From Hydrogenovibrio sp965140365 (GTDB lineage Bacteria > Pseudomonadota > Gammaproteobacteria > Thiomicrospirales > Thiomicrospiraceae), in the NCBI GenBank assembly GCA_965140365.1, contig OZ223196.1: a DNA stretch of 64,000 nucleotides; one strand, written 5' to 3'. The position numbers were made by a program, and so were the translations under genes. The notes beneath the pieces were generated by a model. That model was not told the DNA's origin. It did not search any database and saw only the letters and a list, made by a program, of their open reading frames with translations. This document shows positions 44,628 to 54,312 of this stretch, in pieces (position 1 is the stretch's first letter; the number at the start of each line of letters is the position of its first letter).

Positions 44628-45246
44628 TCCAATCGACAATCAGGAACTTTCCGATTTTCAGGTATCTAAATATCGTTTGACGGGTGCCTTTGTGTGGCTG
44701 GGCTTGCTGGTCATTATTGTGCCGATTTGGTATAGCAATCCGGTGAATTTTGATCCGGCCGCGCAAAACGAAACGAGCGCGTCTGAGCCGAAAACCCTTT
44801 TGATTGAAAAACCGTTTTTATTGCCGGGAAACAATGATGAGACGTCTCGGGTCGAGGTGAATGCGCCAGCGGCAAGCCAGAAGGTGGCCGATTCGGCTGA
44901 AAGTGAAGAGAAATCCCAGACAGCTCCTCCGCAAAGCGCTTCGGAGGCAACACAGGGGGAAGCGCCGGCGACTCAGGCTGAACAGAAAGCCAGTGAGGCG
45001 GACGGAGGTAAGTCGGAATGGATTATTCGCCTGGTCGCATACCGAAAAAAAGAGATGGCGGAAGTGCTTCAAGAACGATTGAAATATGATTATGAAGCCT
45101 TTATAAAGTATTTCCCAAAAAGTAATTATTATTCTGTCAGAGTGGGGCCTTATACCTCGAAAAAGCTGGCGGAAAAAGATCAAAAACGTTTGGACAGACT
45201 GTTAAGAATACAGTCGCAACTGGTTAAATTTAAACGGACGCCCTAG
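44620..45246 (+). CDS. dedD: SPOR-domain protein, DedD-like
   Basis: A 208-residue bitopic protein: short cytoplasmic N-terminus, one membrane helix at about 22-44, a Glu/Ala/Gln-rich low-complexity linker to about 125, then a SPOR domain (WIIRLVAYRKKEMAEVLQE, YSVRVGPYTSKKLAEKD). SPOR domains bind denuded glycan at the division septum. Position between folC and purF matches dedD elsewhere, but the usual next gene, cvpA, is absent. Confidence 0.85.
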   Translation: MTDPIDNQELSDFQVSKYRLTGAFVWLGLLVIIVPIWYSNPVNFDPAAQNETSASEPKTLLIEKPFLLPGNNDETSRVEVNAPAASQKVADSAESEEKSQTAPPQSASEATQGEAPATQAEQKASEADGGKSEWIIRLVAYRKKEMAEVLQERLKYDYEAFIKYFPKSNYYSVRVGPYTSKKLAEKDQKRLDRLLRIQSQLVKFKRTP

Positions 45247-45293
45247 CCGTTTAAGCGTGTCGAATTGGGCTATATAATCGGAGAAAACTCACC

Positions 45294-46817
45294 ATGTGCG
45301 GGATCGTCGGAATCGTATCAAACACTCCTGTTAATCAAGAAATCTATGATGCCTTGACGGTATTGCAGCATCGCGGACAAGACGCGGCCGGTATTGTTAC
45401 CTGCCAAGAAGGCCGGTTGTATCAGCGTAAAGATAACGGGATGGTGAAAGATGTTTTTCGAACGCGGCATATGCGCGACCTAAACGGCAATATGGGGATT
45501 GGACACGTACGTTACCCAACGGCTGGGAGTTCGTCTGGTGCTGAAGCTCAACCTTTTTATGTCAACTCGCCCTACGGGATTGCCATGGGGCACAACGGCA
45601 ATTTAACCAATGCCGAACAGCTCGGCAAGGAACTGTATGAGCAGGACTTGCGTCACTTAAACACGAACTCCGATTCCGAAGTATTGCTGAATGTGTTTGC
45701 CCATGAATTGATGCAGCAGAAAAAGTTATTTGTGGATGCGGAAGATATTTTCAGTGCTATTTCCCGAGTGCATAAGCGCGCCCGTGGCGGGTATGCGGCT
45801 GTGGGGGTGATTCCGAGTGTGGGGTTGTTTGGTTTTCGGGACCCGTTTGCATTGCGCCCGATTGTGGTTGGGCAGCGTAAAATGTCTGCGGGTACGGATT
45901 ACATGGTGGCTTCGGAAAGTGTGGCGCTGGATGCCGCCGGCTTTGAGTTGTTGAAAGACTTGGAGCCGGGTGAAGCTGTTGTGGTGAGTGAGGCGGGGAG
46001 TATTCAGTTTAAGCAGTGTGCTGACAACCCGCAATACAGTCCGTGTATTTTCGAGTTTGTCTATTTTGCGCGTCCCGATTCGATGATCGATGATATTTCG
46101 GTGTATAAATCGCGCTTGCGAATGGGGGAAAAATTGGCCGAACAGATTTTGCGTGATTGGCCAGAAAATGACATCGATGTGGTGATGCCGATTCCAGACA
46201 CCAGCCGGACCTCGGCCTTGCAGTTGGCGGATATGCTCGGTAAGCCTTATCGAGAAGGGTTTATTAAGAATCGTTATATCGGGCGAACTTTTATCATGCC
46301 GGGGCAGACCTTGCGTAAAAAATCCGTGCGCCAAAAATTAAATGCCGTCCCTTTGGAGTTTGAAGGGAAAAATATTCTATTGGTTGACGACTCTATTGTT
46401 CGTGGCACGACGTCGGGCGAAATCGTGCAAATGGCCCGCGAAGCGGGCGCTAAAAAGGTTTATTTCGCGTCTGCGGCACCGGCTGTACGTTATCCGTATG
46501 TATACGGTATCGATATGCCAAGTGCGTCCGAATTGGTGGCGAATGGGCGAGATATTAAAGAAATCGCCGATTACATTGGGGCGGATCGTTTGTTCTACCA
46601 AGATCTGGACGATTTGATCGAAGCCGTCTGGCAGGGGAATAAATCGATTAAAGAGTTTGACACTTCCTGTTTCAGTGGCTGCTATGTCACCGGGGATATC
46701 ACGCCGGAGTATCTTGAATCACTGGACCAAAACCGAAACGATTCGGCGCAAACCTCTCAGAAACGTGTCGGTCAGGAGCCGGTCGGCATTTATAATGGTG
46801 ATGCTTCTGATGACTGA
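45294..46817 (+). CDS. purF: Amidophosphoribosyltransferase
   Basis: A 507-residue enzyme for the first committed step of purine synthesis. The N-terminal nucleophile Cys follows Met (MCGIVGIVS). The phosphoribosyltransferase loop is NILLVDDSIVRGTTSG. Overlaps metZ by 8 bases (ATGACTGA). Confidence 0.96.
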   Translation: MCGIVGIVSNTPVNQEIYDALTVLQHRGQDAAGIVTCQEGRLYQRKDNGMVKDVFRTRHMRDLNGNMGIGHVRYPTAGSSSGAEAQPFYVNSPYGIAMGHNGNLTNAEQLGKELYEQDLRHLNTNSDSEVLLNVFAHELMQQKKLFVDAEDIFSAISRVHKRARGGYAAVGVIPSVGLFGFRDPFALRPIVVGQRKMSAGTDYMVASESVALDAAGFELLKDLEPGEAVVVSEAGSIQFKQCADNPQYSPCIFEFVYFARPDSMIDDISVYKSRLRMGEKLAEQILRDWPENDIDVVMPIPDTSRTSALQLADMLGKPYREGFIKNRYIGRTFIMPGQTLRKKSVRQKLNAVPLEFEGKNILLVDDSIVRGTTSGEIVQMAREAGAKKVYFASAAPAVRYPYVYGIDMPSASELVANGRDIKEIADYIGADRLFYQDLDDLIEAVWQGNKSIKEFDTSCFSGCYVTGDITPEYLESLDQNRNDSAQTSQKRVGQEPVGIYNGDASDD

Positions 46818-47991
46818 TGATTATGATTTGGAAACGCTGGCCATCCGTTATGGGTATGATCAGACACAGGAACAAGAAAACTCCGAAGCGATTTTTCCGA
46901 CCTCCAGTTTTCGTTATCACTCCGCTCAGCAGGCCGCTGACCGCTTTGCCGGAAATGAAGCGGGGAATGTGTATTCCCGCTTCACCAACCCTACGGTGCG
47001 CGCTTTTGAAAAGCGCTTAGCCGCGTTGGAGCAGGGTGAAAGCTGTGTGGGCACCGCTTCTGGTATGGCCGCTATTTTATCGACGTTTTTAGGATTACTG
47101 GAATCCGGCGATCACATCGTTTCATCGAGAAGCGTATTCGGTACGACCAAAGCGCTGTTCGATCGTTACCTGAAAAAGTTCGGTATTGACATTACTTATG
47201 TGCCTTTGACGGAGTTGGACGCATGGCAAAAGGCCATTACGCCAAAGACCAAAGCGTTATTCTTAGAAACCCCTTCCAATCCTTTGACCGAAGTGGCCGA
47301 TTTGACGGCCCTGGCGGACTTGGCGCATGGGAATGAAGCGCTTTTAATTGTCGATAACTGTTTTTGCACGCCGGCGCTGCAAACGCCTTTGACGTTGGGG
47401 GCCGATTTAGTGGTGCATTCCGCGACAAAGTTCTTGGATGGACAAGGTCGTATGATCGGTGGCGCGGTTGTGGGGTCTGAAGCCTTGATTGAAGAACATA
47501 TTCGAGGCGTGATTCGCACGGCAGGGCCGTCGATGAGTCCGTTCAATGCCTGGGTCTTTCTCAAAGGCCTGGAAACCTTGAAGCTACGCATGGATGCACA
47601 TTGCGAGCGCGCATTGCGCTTGGCGGAATGGTTACAGTCCCATCCAGCGGTGGAATCGGTGTTTTATCCAGGCCTGGCGTCACACCCTCAGCATGATTTG
47701 GTGGCGAAACAGCAAAAAGGACCGGGCGGATTATTGTCTTTTCGGGTTGTGGGCGGACGAGAGGAAGCCTGGCGGGTGGTGGATGCCACACAAATGATAT
47801 CGATTACCGCTAATCTGGGCGATGTCAAAACCAGTATTACTCATCCTGCCACCACCACGCATTGTCGTGTGGAGTCGGAAGAGCGTTTGGCCTGTGGGAT
47901 CAGTGAAAATTTATTGCGGGTGTCGGTTGGTTTAGAAAGTTTTGAGGATATTCGAGCGGATTTGAATCGAGGCTTGGAGGCGTTGCTTTAA
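46810..47991 (+). CDS. metZ: O-succinylhomoserine sulfhydrylase
   Basis: A 393-residue PLP enzyme of the Cys/Met metabolism family. The PLP Lys is in HSATKFLDGQGRMIGG, and TASGMAAI binds the cofactor phosphate. It makes homocysteine directly from activated homoserine and sulfide, fitting a sulfide-rich autotroph. The ATG at 46810 overlaps the purF stop and opens with TDDYDLETLAIRYG as in the family. Carries a perfect decamer at 47668-47677 (Pro-Gly-Leu) and AGGCCTGG at 47575-47582. Confidence 0.92.
   Translation: MTDDYDLETLAIRYGYDQTQEQENSEAIFPTSSFRYHSAQQAADRFAGNEAGNVYSRFTNPTVRAFEKRLAALEQGESCVGTASGMAAILSTFLGLLESGDHIVSSRSVFGTTKALFDRYLKKFGIDITYVPLTELDAWQKAITPKTKALFLETPSNPLTEVADLTALADLAHGNEALLIVDNCFCTPALQTPLTLGADLVVHSATKFLDGQGRMIGGAVVGSEALIEEHIRGVIRTAGPSMSPFNAWVFLKGLETLKLRMDAHCERALRLAEWLQSHPAVESVFYPGLASHPQHDLVAKQQKGPGGLLSFRVVGGREEAWRVVDATQMISITANLGDVKTSITHPATTTHCRVESEERLACGISENLLRVSVGLESFEDIRADLNRGLEALL
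47668..47677. repeat. CCAGGCCTGG inside metZ
   Basis: Perfect decamer, read as Pro-Gly-Leu; an eight-base core copy is about 90 bases upstream. Confidence 0.85.
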
Positions 47992-48021
47992 CGGAGACCG
48001 TTAAAGCAAGCTGAAGAAAGA

Positions 48022-48327
48022 TTATTTCGGTAGTTGAAGTTCCGATTCTTCATTTTGGCGGAAAATCACAACGGTTTTACCGATGGATTGAACTAGTTCG
48101 GCACCGGTTTGTTGCACGATGTAATCGATGATGTCTTTCCGATCGGCTCTTTCCGCCGACGCCATTTTGATTTTTAACAACTCGTGATGCGATAGGGCGT
48201 TTTCCAGTTCTTGCATCAGGTTGTCTGTTAAGCCGTTGGCTCCGATCATAATGATCGGGTTCAAGCCGTGCGCAATCCCTTTAAGAAATCGTTTTTGGTT
48301 ATTTGAAAGTTTTTTGGTCTGTGACAT
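48022..48327 (-). CDS. yhbY: Ribosome assembly RNA-binding protein YhbY
   Basis: A 101-residue CRM-domain protein. The conserved block LKGIAHGLNPIIMIGANGLT contains the GxxG RNA-binding loop. It binds the precursor 50S subunit. Divergent from rlmE, as is common in gammaproteobacteria. Confidence 0.93.
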   Translation of the reverse strand: MSQTKKLSNNQKRFLKGIAHGLNPIIMIGANGLTDNLMQELENALSHHELLKIKMASAERADRKDIIDYIVQQTGAELVQSIGKTVVIFRQNEESELQLPK

Positions 48328-48487
48328 TGAATTTCCAAAACATATTATTATGAAGTATCAAATCGACATGGATAACTTATGTCGGTTTGACGATAACAGC
48401 AACGAAGTTGTGTTTTGCCGAAAGCCCTTTAACGTAACGGTTGGTTTCGGTGAAGTGATATTCTAGCGGAAAAAGTAGTAAAACACG

Positions 48488-49108
48488 ATGGCAAGAAGTA
48501 AATCCAGCGCTGGCTGGCTGAAAGAACATTTTGACGATTACTATGTAAACAAAGCCAAGCAGGAAGGTTGGCGTTCCCGAGCAATTTATAAATTGCAGGA
48601 AATCGATGAAAAAGATCGGCTGTTTCAAAAAGGAATGACCGTCATCGACTTAGGCGCGGCACCGGGCGGTTGGTCGCAATGGACGACCCATAAAGTCGGA
48701 GATCAGGGACGGGTGTTTGCTCTAGATATTCTACCGGTGGAACCCTTTGCCGGCGTGACGTTTATTCAGGGTGATTTTCAAGAAGATGATGTTTATCAAG
48801 CCTTGTTAGATGCGCTGGATGGCCGGGAAGTCGATTTGGTCATGTCGGATATGGCTCCGAATATGACCGGCAATAAAGGTGTCGATATCCCGCGTGCGAT
48901 GTATCTGGTGGAGTTGTGTGTGGATTTGGCTGAACAGGTTTTGAAGCCTAACGGCGATTTGCTGATGAAGGTCTTTCAGGGTGAAGGGTATGACCAGCTT
49001 TTAAACAACCTGAGGCAGCAATATCAGAAAGTCTTAACGCGTAAGCCGAAGGCGTCTAGACCACGAAGTAAAGAGATTTACGTACTGGCGAAAGGCAAGA
49101 AGTCTTAA
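48488..49108 (+). CDS. rlmE: 23S rRNA 2'-O-methyltransferase (U2552)
   Basis: A 206-residue FtsJ-family enzyme. The SAM site is DLGAAPGGWSQ; the catalytic tetrad includes Lys in the N-terminal part, Asp in VMSDMAPNMTG, Lys in LLMKVFQGEG and Glu in SKEIYVLA. Upstream of ftsH with 155 bases between, as in E. coli. Confidence 0.95.
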   Translation: MARSKSSAGWLKEHFDDYYVNKAKQEGWRSRAIYKLQEIDEKDRLFQKGMTVIDLGAAPGGWSQWTTHKVGDQGRVFALDILPVEPFAGVTFIQGDFQEDDVYQALLDALDGREVDLVMSDMAPNMTGNKGVDIPRAMYLVELCVDLAEQVLKPNGDLLMKVFQGEGYDQLLNNLRQQYQKVLTRKPKASRPRSKEIYVLAKGKKS

Positions 49109-49263
49109 GTCGACAATTATGATGGTTAAAAACAATTATCATGATGTAAAAAAACAATGGGGTGCTTAAGCATCTATAAAGAATATTTATGGTGTTTTGT
49201 GGTAAAGTGACGCCTATATAACAGTCAAAAAATAGCGAAAGCGAGTGATTCCGAAGGTGGATT

Positions 49264-51228
49264 ATGAAAAATGATATGTTGAAAAATATTTTGATTTGGA
49301 CAGTGGTGGCCACGGTGATGCTGTCCATTTTTAACCATTTCAGCGGTCAAAAATTGATGGGTAGCAGCTCTCAGTTAGCGTATTCGGATTTTATCGATCA
49401 GGTACGTGGTGGTTCGGTCAGCCAAGTTTCGATTGAAGGCGGAACGATTCATGGTGTCTTCACCGACGGAAAGGCTTTTACTACCTATAACCCAGGCGAT
49501 GCCGGTTTGATGGGCGATTTGTTGAACAATAATGTCAAAGTGACCGCACGTCCACCAGAAAAACAAAGTTTGTTGATGCAGATTTTTATTTCCTGGTTCC
49601 CGATGTTGTTGTTGATTGCCATCTGGATTTTCTTTATGCGTTCCATGAGTGGTGGAATGGGTGGAAAGGGCGGCCCAATGTCATTTGGTAAAAGTAAGGC
49701 GCGTATGCTGACAGACGACCAGGTTAAAGTGACTTTGGAAGATGTGGCCGGTGCCGATGAAGCCAAAGAAGAAGTTGGGGAAATCGTCGACTTTTTGCGC
49801 GATCCGGAAAAATATCAAAATTTAGGCGGTAATATTCCGCGAGGCGTTTTAATGGTAGGGCCGCCGGGGACAGGTAAAACCTTGTTGGCGAAAGCCATTG
49901 CTGGTGAAGCGAAAGTACCATTCTTCAGTATCTCCGGTTCGGACTTTGTGGAAATGTTCGTCGGGGTGGGCGCGTCTCGTGTGCGTGATATGTTCGAACA
50001 AGCCAAAGCGCATTCCCCGTGCATTATTTTTATTGATGAAATCGATGCGGTGGGGCGTAGTCGTGGGGCCGGCATGGGCGGTGGAAACGATGAGCGCGAG
50101 CAAACCTTGAACCAGATGTTGGTGGAAATGGACGGTTTTGAGGGCAATGAAGGGGTGATTGTAATCGCCGCCACTAACCGTGCCGATGTATTAGATCCCG
50201 CGTTGTTGCGTCCGGGGCGTTTTGACCGTCAGGTGACGGTTGGATTGCCGGATGTGCGAGGACGAGAGCAGATTTTGAAAGTGCATATGCGCAAGGTACC
50301 TTTGTCGGATGATGTGAAGCCAGCCTTGATTGCACGTGGAACCCCTGGTTTTTCGGGAGCGGATTTAGCGAACCTGGTGAATGAGGCCGCTCTGTTTGCA
50401 GCTCGTAACAATGATCGCCTGGTGACCCAAGGGCATTTCGAAAAAGCCAAAGACAAAATCCTGATGGGGGTTGAGCGTAAGAGCATGGTGATGAGTGAGG
50501 AAGAGAAAAAACTCACGGCTTACCATGAAGCCGGGCACGCCATTGTCGGGTATTTGGTGCCAGAACATGATCCGGTTTATAAAGTCAGTATTATGCCCCG
50601 TGGACGAGCACTGGGTGTGACCATGTATTTGCCGGAAGAAGATTCTTACAGTTACAGCAAACGTAAGCTGGAAAGTCAGTTGTCGAGCTTGTACGGTGGA
50701 CGCATTGCCGAAGAAATGATTTTTGGAGCGGATGCGGTCACGACCGGTGCCAGTAATGACATTATGCGTGCCACTCAGATTGCTCGAAATATGGTGACCA
50801 AATGGGGGCTATCCGACAAGCTGGGGCCTTTGATGTACGAAGAAGAGGATAACGGTTCTTTAATGGGGTCGTCGCGTAACGCGAATGTATCCGGCGAAAT
50901 CTCTAAAGAGATTGATATCGAGATTCGTAACCTGATTGACCGAAACTATCAGCGTGCTGAGCAGATTTTGACGGATAAAAACGATGTGCTGCATGCCATG
51001 GCGGATGCCTTGATGCAATATGAAACCATTGATTCGGATCAGATCAAAAATCTGATGGAAGGCAAGGAACCGGGTGAACCGAAAGATTGGCAGCAAGGTT
51101 CCTCCGGTGGCGATGATTCGTCTTCGACACCGGTGTTAAGTGATGAGGCTGAAGCGCCGGAAAATAATGCTAAAACCGATTTATCCTCGGATGATTCGGT
51201 TGAAGGCGGCGAGCCAAAATTACATTGA
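49264..51228 (+). CDS. ftsH: ATP-dependent zinc metalloprotease FtsH
   Basis: A 654-residue membrane AAA protease. Two N-terminal helices (about 8-26 and 100-122) flank a periplasmic domain. Walker A is GPPGTGKTLL, Walker B IIFIDEIDAVG, and the zinc site HEAGH in TAYHEAGHAIVGYL. It degrades misfolded membrane proteins and LpxC-type regulators. GAAGGTGG upstream of ATG. Ends before a strong terminator. Confidence 0.97.
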   Translation: MKNDMLKNILIWTVVATVMLSIFNHFSGQKLMGSSSQLAYSDFIDQVRGGSVSQVSIEGGTIHGVFTDGKAFTTYNPGDAGLMGDLLNNNVKVTARPPEKQSLLMQIFISWFPMLLLIAIWIFFMRSMSGGMGGKGGPMSFGKSKARMLTDDQVKVTLEDVAGADEAKEEVGEIVDFLRDPEKYQNLGGNIPRGVLMVGPPGTGKTLLAKAIAGEAKVPFFSISGSDFVEMFVGVGASRVRDMFEQAKAHSPCIIFIDEIDAVGRSRGAGMGGGNDEREQTLNQMLVEMDGFEGNEGVIVIAATNRADVLDPALLRPGRFDRQVTVGLPDVRGREQILKVHMRKVPLSDDVKPALIARGTPGFSGADLANLVNEAALFAARNNDRLVTQGHFEKAKDKILMGVERKSMVMSEEEKKLTAYHEAGHAIVGYLVPEHDPVYKVSIMPRGRALGVTMYLPEEDSYSYSKRKLESQLSSLYGGRIAEEMIFGADAVTTGASNDIMRATQIARNMVTKWGLSDKLGPLMYEEEDNGSLMGSSRNANVSGEISKEIDIEIRNLIDRNYQRAEQILTDKNDVLHAMADALMQYETIDSDQIKNLMEGKEPGEPKDWQQGSSGGDDSSSTPVLSDEAEAPENNAKTDLSSDDSVEGGEPKLH

Positions 51229-51247
51229 TTCCATCTGGAATGTTTAG

Positions 51248-51273
51248 AAAAACCCCTTTATGGGGTTTTTTTT
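51248..51273 (+). terminator. Terminator between ftsH and folP
   Basis: AAAAACCCC (51248-51256), a five-base loop, GGGGTTTTT (51262-51270) and three more T. The T-run abuts an in-frame ATG of folP at 51274. Confidence 0.85.
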
Positions 51274-51288
51274 ATGGAGATAAAGCAC

Positions 51289-52116
51289 GTGACGCTGATT
51301 GAAAAAATGCATGATCCCGGTTTGGAAATGCCGTTGGTGATGGGTATTTTAAATGTGACCCCGGATTCGTTCTCTGATGGCGGTCAATTCGTGTCGAAAG
51401 AGGCCATTTTGCGCCAGGTCGACTCCATGGTTGCGGCTGGAGTGGATATCATTGATATTGGCGGAGAATCGACCAGGCCTGGTGCGCCGGAAGTGTCGCA
51501 ACAGGAAGAGTTGGATCGGGTGTTACCGGCCATCGAATTGGTCAAGAGTCACTGCGAGGCGTATGTCTCAGTTGACACCTATAAGCCGCAGGTTATGAAA
51601 GAATCTCTGTCTTTGAAGGTAGATATGATTAATGATATCAATGCTTTGGAGTCGGATGGTGCGCTGGATTTGGTCGCCGACTCAGGGGTGGCGGTGTGCC
51701 TGATGCATAAGAAGGGAACGCCCAAAAATATGCAGGCGAATCCGGTATATGAGAATGGCGTGTTCAATGAAGTGTTTAAGTATTTGGCCGCCAAGGCCGA
51801 TGAGGCTGTCCAGCATGGCGTGAAGCGTGAAGCGATTGTATTGGACCCAGGGTTCGGTTTTGGCAAGACCTTGACGCATAATGTTGAGTTGTTTGAGCGA
51901 CTTGAGATGTTTTCTGAATTACAATACCCAGTCTTGGTCGGCGTATCGCGTAAGCGAATGATTGGTGAATTGCTTGGCGATGTACCGGTTGGTGAGCGCA
52001 TGATTGGCAGTGTCGCGGCGGCGTCATTGGCCGCGCTGAAAGGGGCTAAGATTGTCCGGGTGCATGATGTGACCGAAACGGTACAAGCTCTGAAAGTGAC
52101 CATGGCGTTGTTGTAA
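51289..52116 (+). CDS. folP: Dihydropteroate synthase
   Basis: A TIM-barrel enzyme of folate synthesis, target of sulfonamides. Blocks: MGILNVTPDSFSDGG, DIGGESTRPGAPEV, NDINAL, LDPGFGFGK and VSRKRMIG. The start is uncertain. GTG 51289 has GGAGA at 51277-51281. ATG 51274 would add 5 residues but lies directly after the ftsH terminator T-run. If the terminator is efficient, folP needs its own promoter or read-through. Decamer at 51473-51482, read Arg-Pro-Gly in the conserved STRPG motif. Confidence 0.92.
   Translation: MTLIEKMHDPGLEMPLVMGILNVTPDSFSDGGQFVSKEAILRQVDSMVAAGVDIIDIGGESTRPGAPEVSQQEELDRVLPAIELVKSHCEAYVSVDTYKPQVMKESLSLKVDMINDINALESDGALDLVADSGVAVCLMHKKGTPKNMQANPVYENGVFNEVFKYLAAKADEAVQHGVKREAIVLDPGFGFGKTLTHNVELFERLEMFSELQYPVLVGVSRKRMIGELLGDVPVGERMIGSVAAASLAALKGAKIVRVHDVTETVQALKVTMALL
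51473..51482. repeat. CCAGGCCTGG inside folP
   Basis: Perfect decamer coinciding with codons for the conserved Thr-Arg-Pro-Gly of the pterin-binding region. Confidence 0.85.
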
Positions 52117-52143
52117 AAATAAGAGATGTTGGGTTTTAAATAG

Positions 52144-53478
52144 ATGGCAAGAGAAAAGAAATATTTCGGTACGGACGGGATTCGTAATCAAGTCGGAAAA
52201 GGGTTGATTCGTCCCGATCAGATTCTGAAGCTTGGCTGGGCAACGGGGAAGGTGCTTAAAGAGCAGGGTGGGACCAAGGTTATGATTGGTAAGGACACTC
52301 GTATCTCAGGCTATATGTTTGAATCCGCATTAGAAGCCGGCTTTATTTCTGCGGGAATAGATGTGTTGTTGCTGGGACCAATGCCGACGCCGGCGATTGC
52401 TTACTTGACACAAACGTTTCATGCGGATGCGGGGATTGTGATCAGTGCGTCGCATAATCCGCATTATGATAACGGCATTAAGTTTTTTTCCGGAAAGGGC
52501 AAGAAAATTTCCGATGAGATGGAATGCAATGTTGAAGCGGCTTTTGAAGAAGAATTGTCCATTTGTTCATCATCCAAATTGGGGCGTGCTAAACGGGTTG
52601 ATGACGCGGCAGGTCGTTATATCGAATTTTGTAAAAGCACCTACGACAGTTTTCAGAAACTTGACGGTTATAAGGTTGTGCTGGATTGCGCCAACGGAGC
52701 GACCTATCACATAGCGCCATCCGTATTTCGGGAGTTAGGAGCGGAAGTGATTACCATCGGGGCCGAGCCGGATGGTATCAACATCAATGAGAATTGCGGT
52801 GCGACCGACTTAGAGCAGCTTCAAGCGCGAGTGCTTTTGGAGAAAGCCGATTTCGGCATTGCGTTTGACGGCGACGGCGACCGCGTCATGATGGTGGATG
52901 GAGAAGGCGAGGTTGTCGATGGTGATGAAATTCTCTATATTCTCGCCGCTGGATCCAAGTTTCCGGTCGAAGGGGTGGTTGGCACCTTAATGACCAACCT
53001 AGGGCTGGAAAATGCTTTAAAAGAAAAAGGGATCGAGTTGCTCAGAACTGCTGTTGGGGATCGTTATGTCATGTCAGCCTTAGTGGAAAACGGGTGGTCT
53101 TTAGGTGCGGAACCATCCGGCCATGTTTTGTGTCTGAATAAAGCATCGACGGGAGACGGTATTGTAGCGGCTCTGCAAGTGGTTGCGATTTTGGTTGAGT
53201 CTGGCCAAAAATTGCAGGATTTGAAGCGAGGTATGAAAAAATATCCGCAAATTCTCAAGAATGTTCGTATAGATGGCGTCGCAAACCTAGAGGGGAATGA
53301 GGCGTTGAATGCCGCTGTTGAGGCATCGGAAAAAAGAATGGCCGGAAAGGGGCGTGTTTTGATTCGCGCATCTGGAACGGAACCCTTGATCCGGGTAATG
53401 GTAGAAGGGGAAGATTTGACCTTAGTGGAAAGCGAAGTTTCAAGCCTTGTACAGGCCGTTGAAACAGAATTTTGTTAA
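52144..53478 (+). CDS. glmM: Phosphoglucosamine mutase
   Basis: A 444-residue enzyme converting glucosamine-6-P to glucosamine-1-P for UDP-GlcNAc synthesis. The phosphoserine loop is ISASHNPHYDNG, the metal loop FDGDGDRVMM, and RASGTEPLIRVM binds the substrate phosphate. Follows folP, as is conserved across gammaproteobacteria. Confidence 0.96.
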   Translation: MAREKKYFGTDGIRNQVGKGLIRPDQILKLGWATGKVLKEQGGTKVMIGKDTRISGYMFESALEAGFISAGIDVLLLGPMPTPAIAYLTQTFHADAGIVISASHNPHYDNGIKFFSGKGKKISDEMECNVEAAFEEELSICSSSKLGRAKRVDDAAGRYIEFCKSTYDSFQKLDGYKVVLDCANGATYHIAPSVFRELGAEVITIGAEPDGININENCGATDLEQLQARVLLEKADFGIAFDGDGDRVMMVDGEGEVVDGDEILYILAAGSKFPVEGVVGTLMTNLGLENALKEKGIELLRTAVGDRYVMSALVENGWSLGAEPSGHVLCLNKASTGDGIVAALQVVAILVESGQKLQDLKRGMKKYPQILKNVRIDGVANLEGNEALNAAVEASEKRMAGKGRVLIRASGTEPLIRVMVEGEDLTLVESEVSSLVQAVETEFC

Positions 53479-53549
53479 GATTGTCAAGATTGTTTTTTGA
53501 AAAAGAAACCGCTAATATAGGCGGAATTTTGTGTCGGAGACTAAACGGG

Positions 53550-54311
53550 ATGAGACAGTTATTCGTTGCTGGGAATTGGAAAATGCACGGGGATAAGGCC
53601 TCAATCAAAACACTTGTGACCGGTTTGAATGCTCAGGCAGAATCAGTCGGGAATGTATCGGTTGCCGTTTGTCCACCTGCGGTGTATTTAGACTATACAA
53701 AAAATTGCTTAGTGGCAAGTAATATTGCCATGGGCGGGCAGAATATCGCGGTGGAACCCGTTAGCGGCGCTTATACAGGGGAAACGTCCGCTGCGATGTT
53801 GAAAGACCTAGGGTGTGATTATGTGATTTTGGGGCATTCGGAGCGCCGAGCCATTTATGGTGAAACCGATGCGGAGATTGCCGATAAGGTTAAAACGGCT
53901 TTGGACATGAATTTGACCCCCATTTTGTGTGTGGGTGAAACCCTTGAAGAGCGCGAGTCCGGTCAATTGGAAAGTGTTATTTCAACTCAGTTGAATGCCG
54001 TTATTGATATGGTCGGCATCGCCGCCTTTGATAAAGTTGTGATTGCGTATGAACCGGTTTGGGCGATTGGAACCGGAAAAACCGCCTCCGCCGCTCAGGC
54101 GCAAGAAGTGCATGCCTTTATTCGTGGGCTATTGGCATCCAAAGATTCGACGGTTGCGGAGAAAGTTATTATTCAATACGGTGGCAGTGTCAAACCTGAC
54201 AATGCGGCCGAGTTATTTAGTCAGCCGGATATTGATGGCGGTTTGATTGGCGGTGCTTCTTTGAACGCCGACGATTTTATCGCCATTTGTCGTGCGGCAG
54301 GAGAACAGTAA
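53550..54311 (+). CDS. tpiA: Triose-phosphate isomerase
   Basis: A 253-residue glycolytic and Calvin-cycle enzyme. Catalytic Lys in GNWKMHG, His in LGHSERR, Glu in AYEPVWAIGTGK. ATG 53550 gives the family start MRQLFVAGNWKM; an in-frame upstream ATG would add 26 atypical residues. Confidence 0.96.
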   Translation: MRQLFVAGNWKMHGDKASIKTLVTGLNAQAESVGNVSVAVCPPAVYLDYTKNCLVASNIAMGGQNIAVEPVSGAYTGETSAAMLKDLGCDYVILGHSERRAIYGETDAEIADKVKTALDMNLTPILCVGETLEERESGQLESVISTQLNAVIDMVGIAAFDKVVIAYEPVWAIGTGKTASAAQAQEVHAFIRGLLASKDSTVAEKVIIQYGGSVKPDNAAELFSQPDIDGGLIGGASLNADDFIAICRAAGEQ

Positions 54312-54312
54312 T

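Noticed and set aside
45273..45278. TATAAT as purF promoter
   Set aside because: It would place the transcript start after the ribosome-binding site; probably chance.
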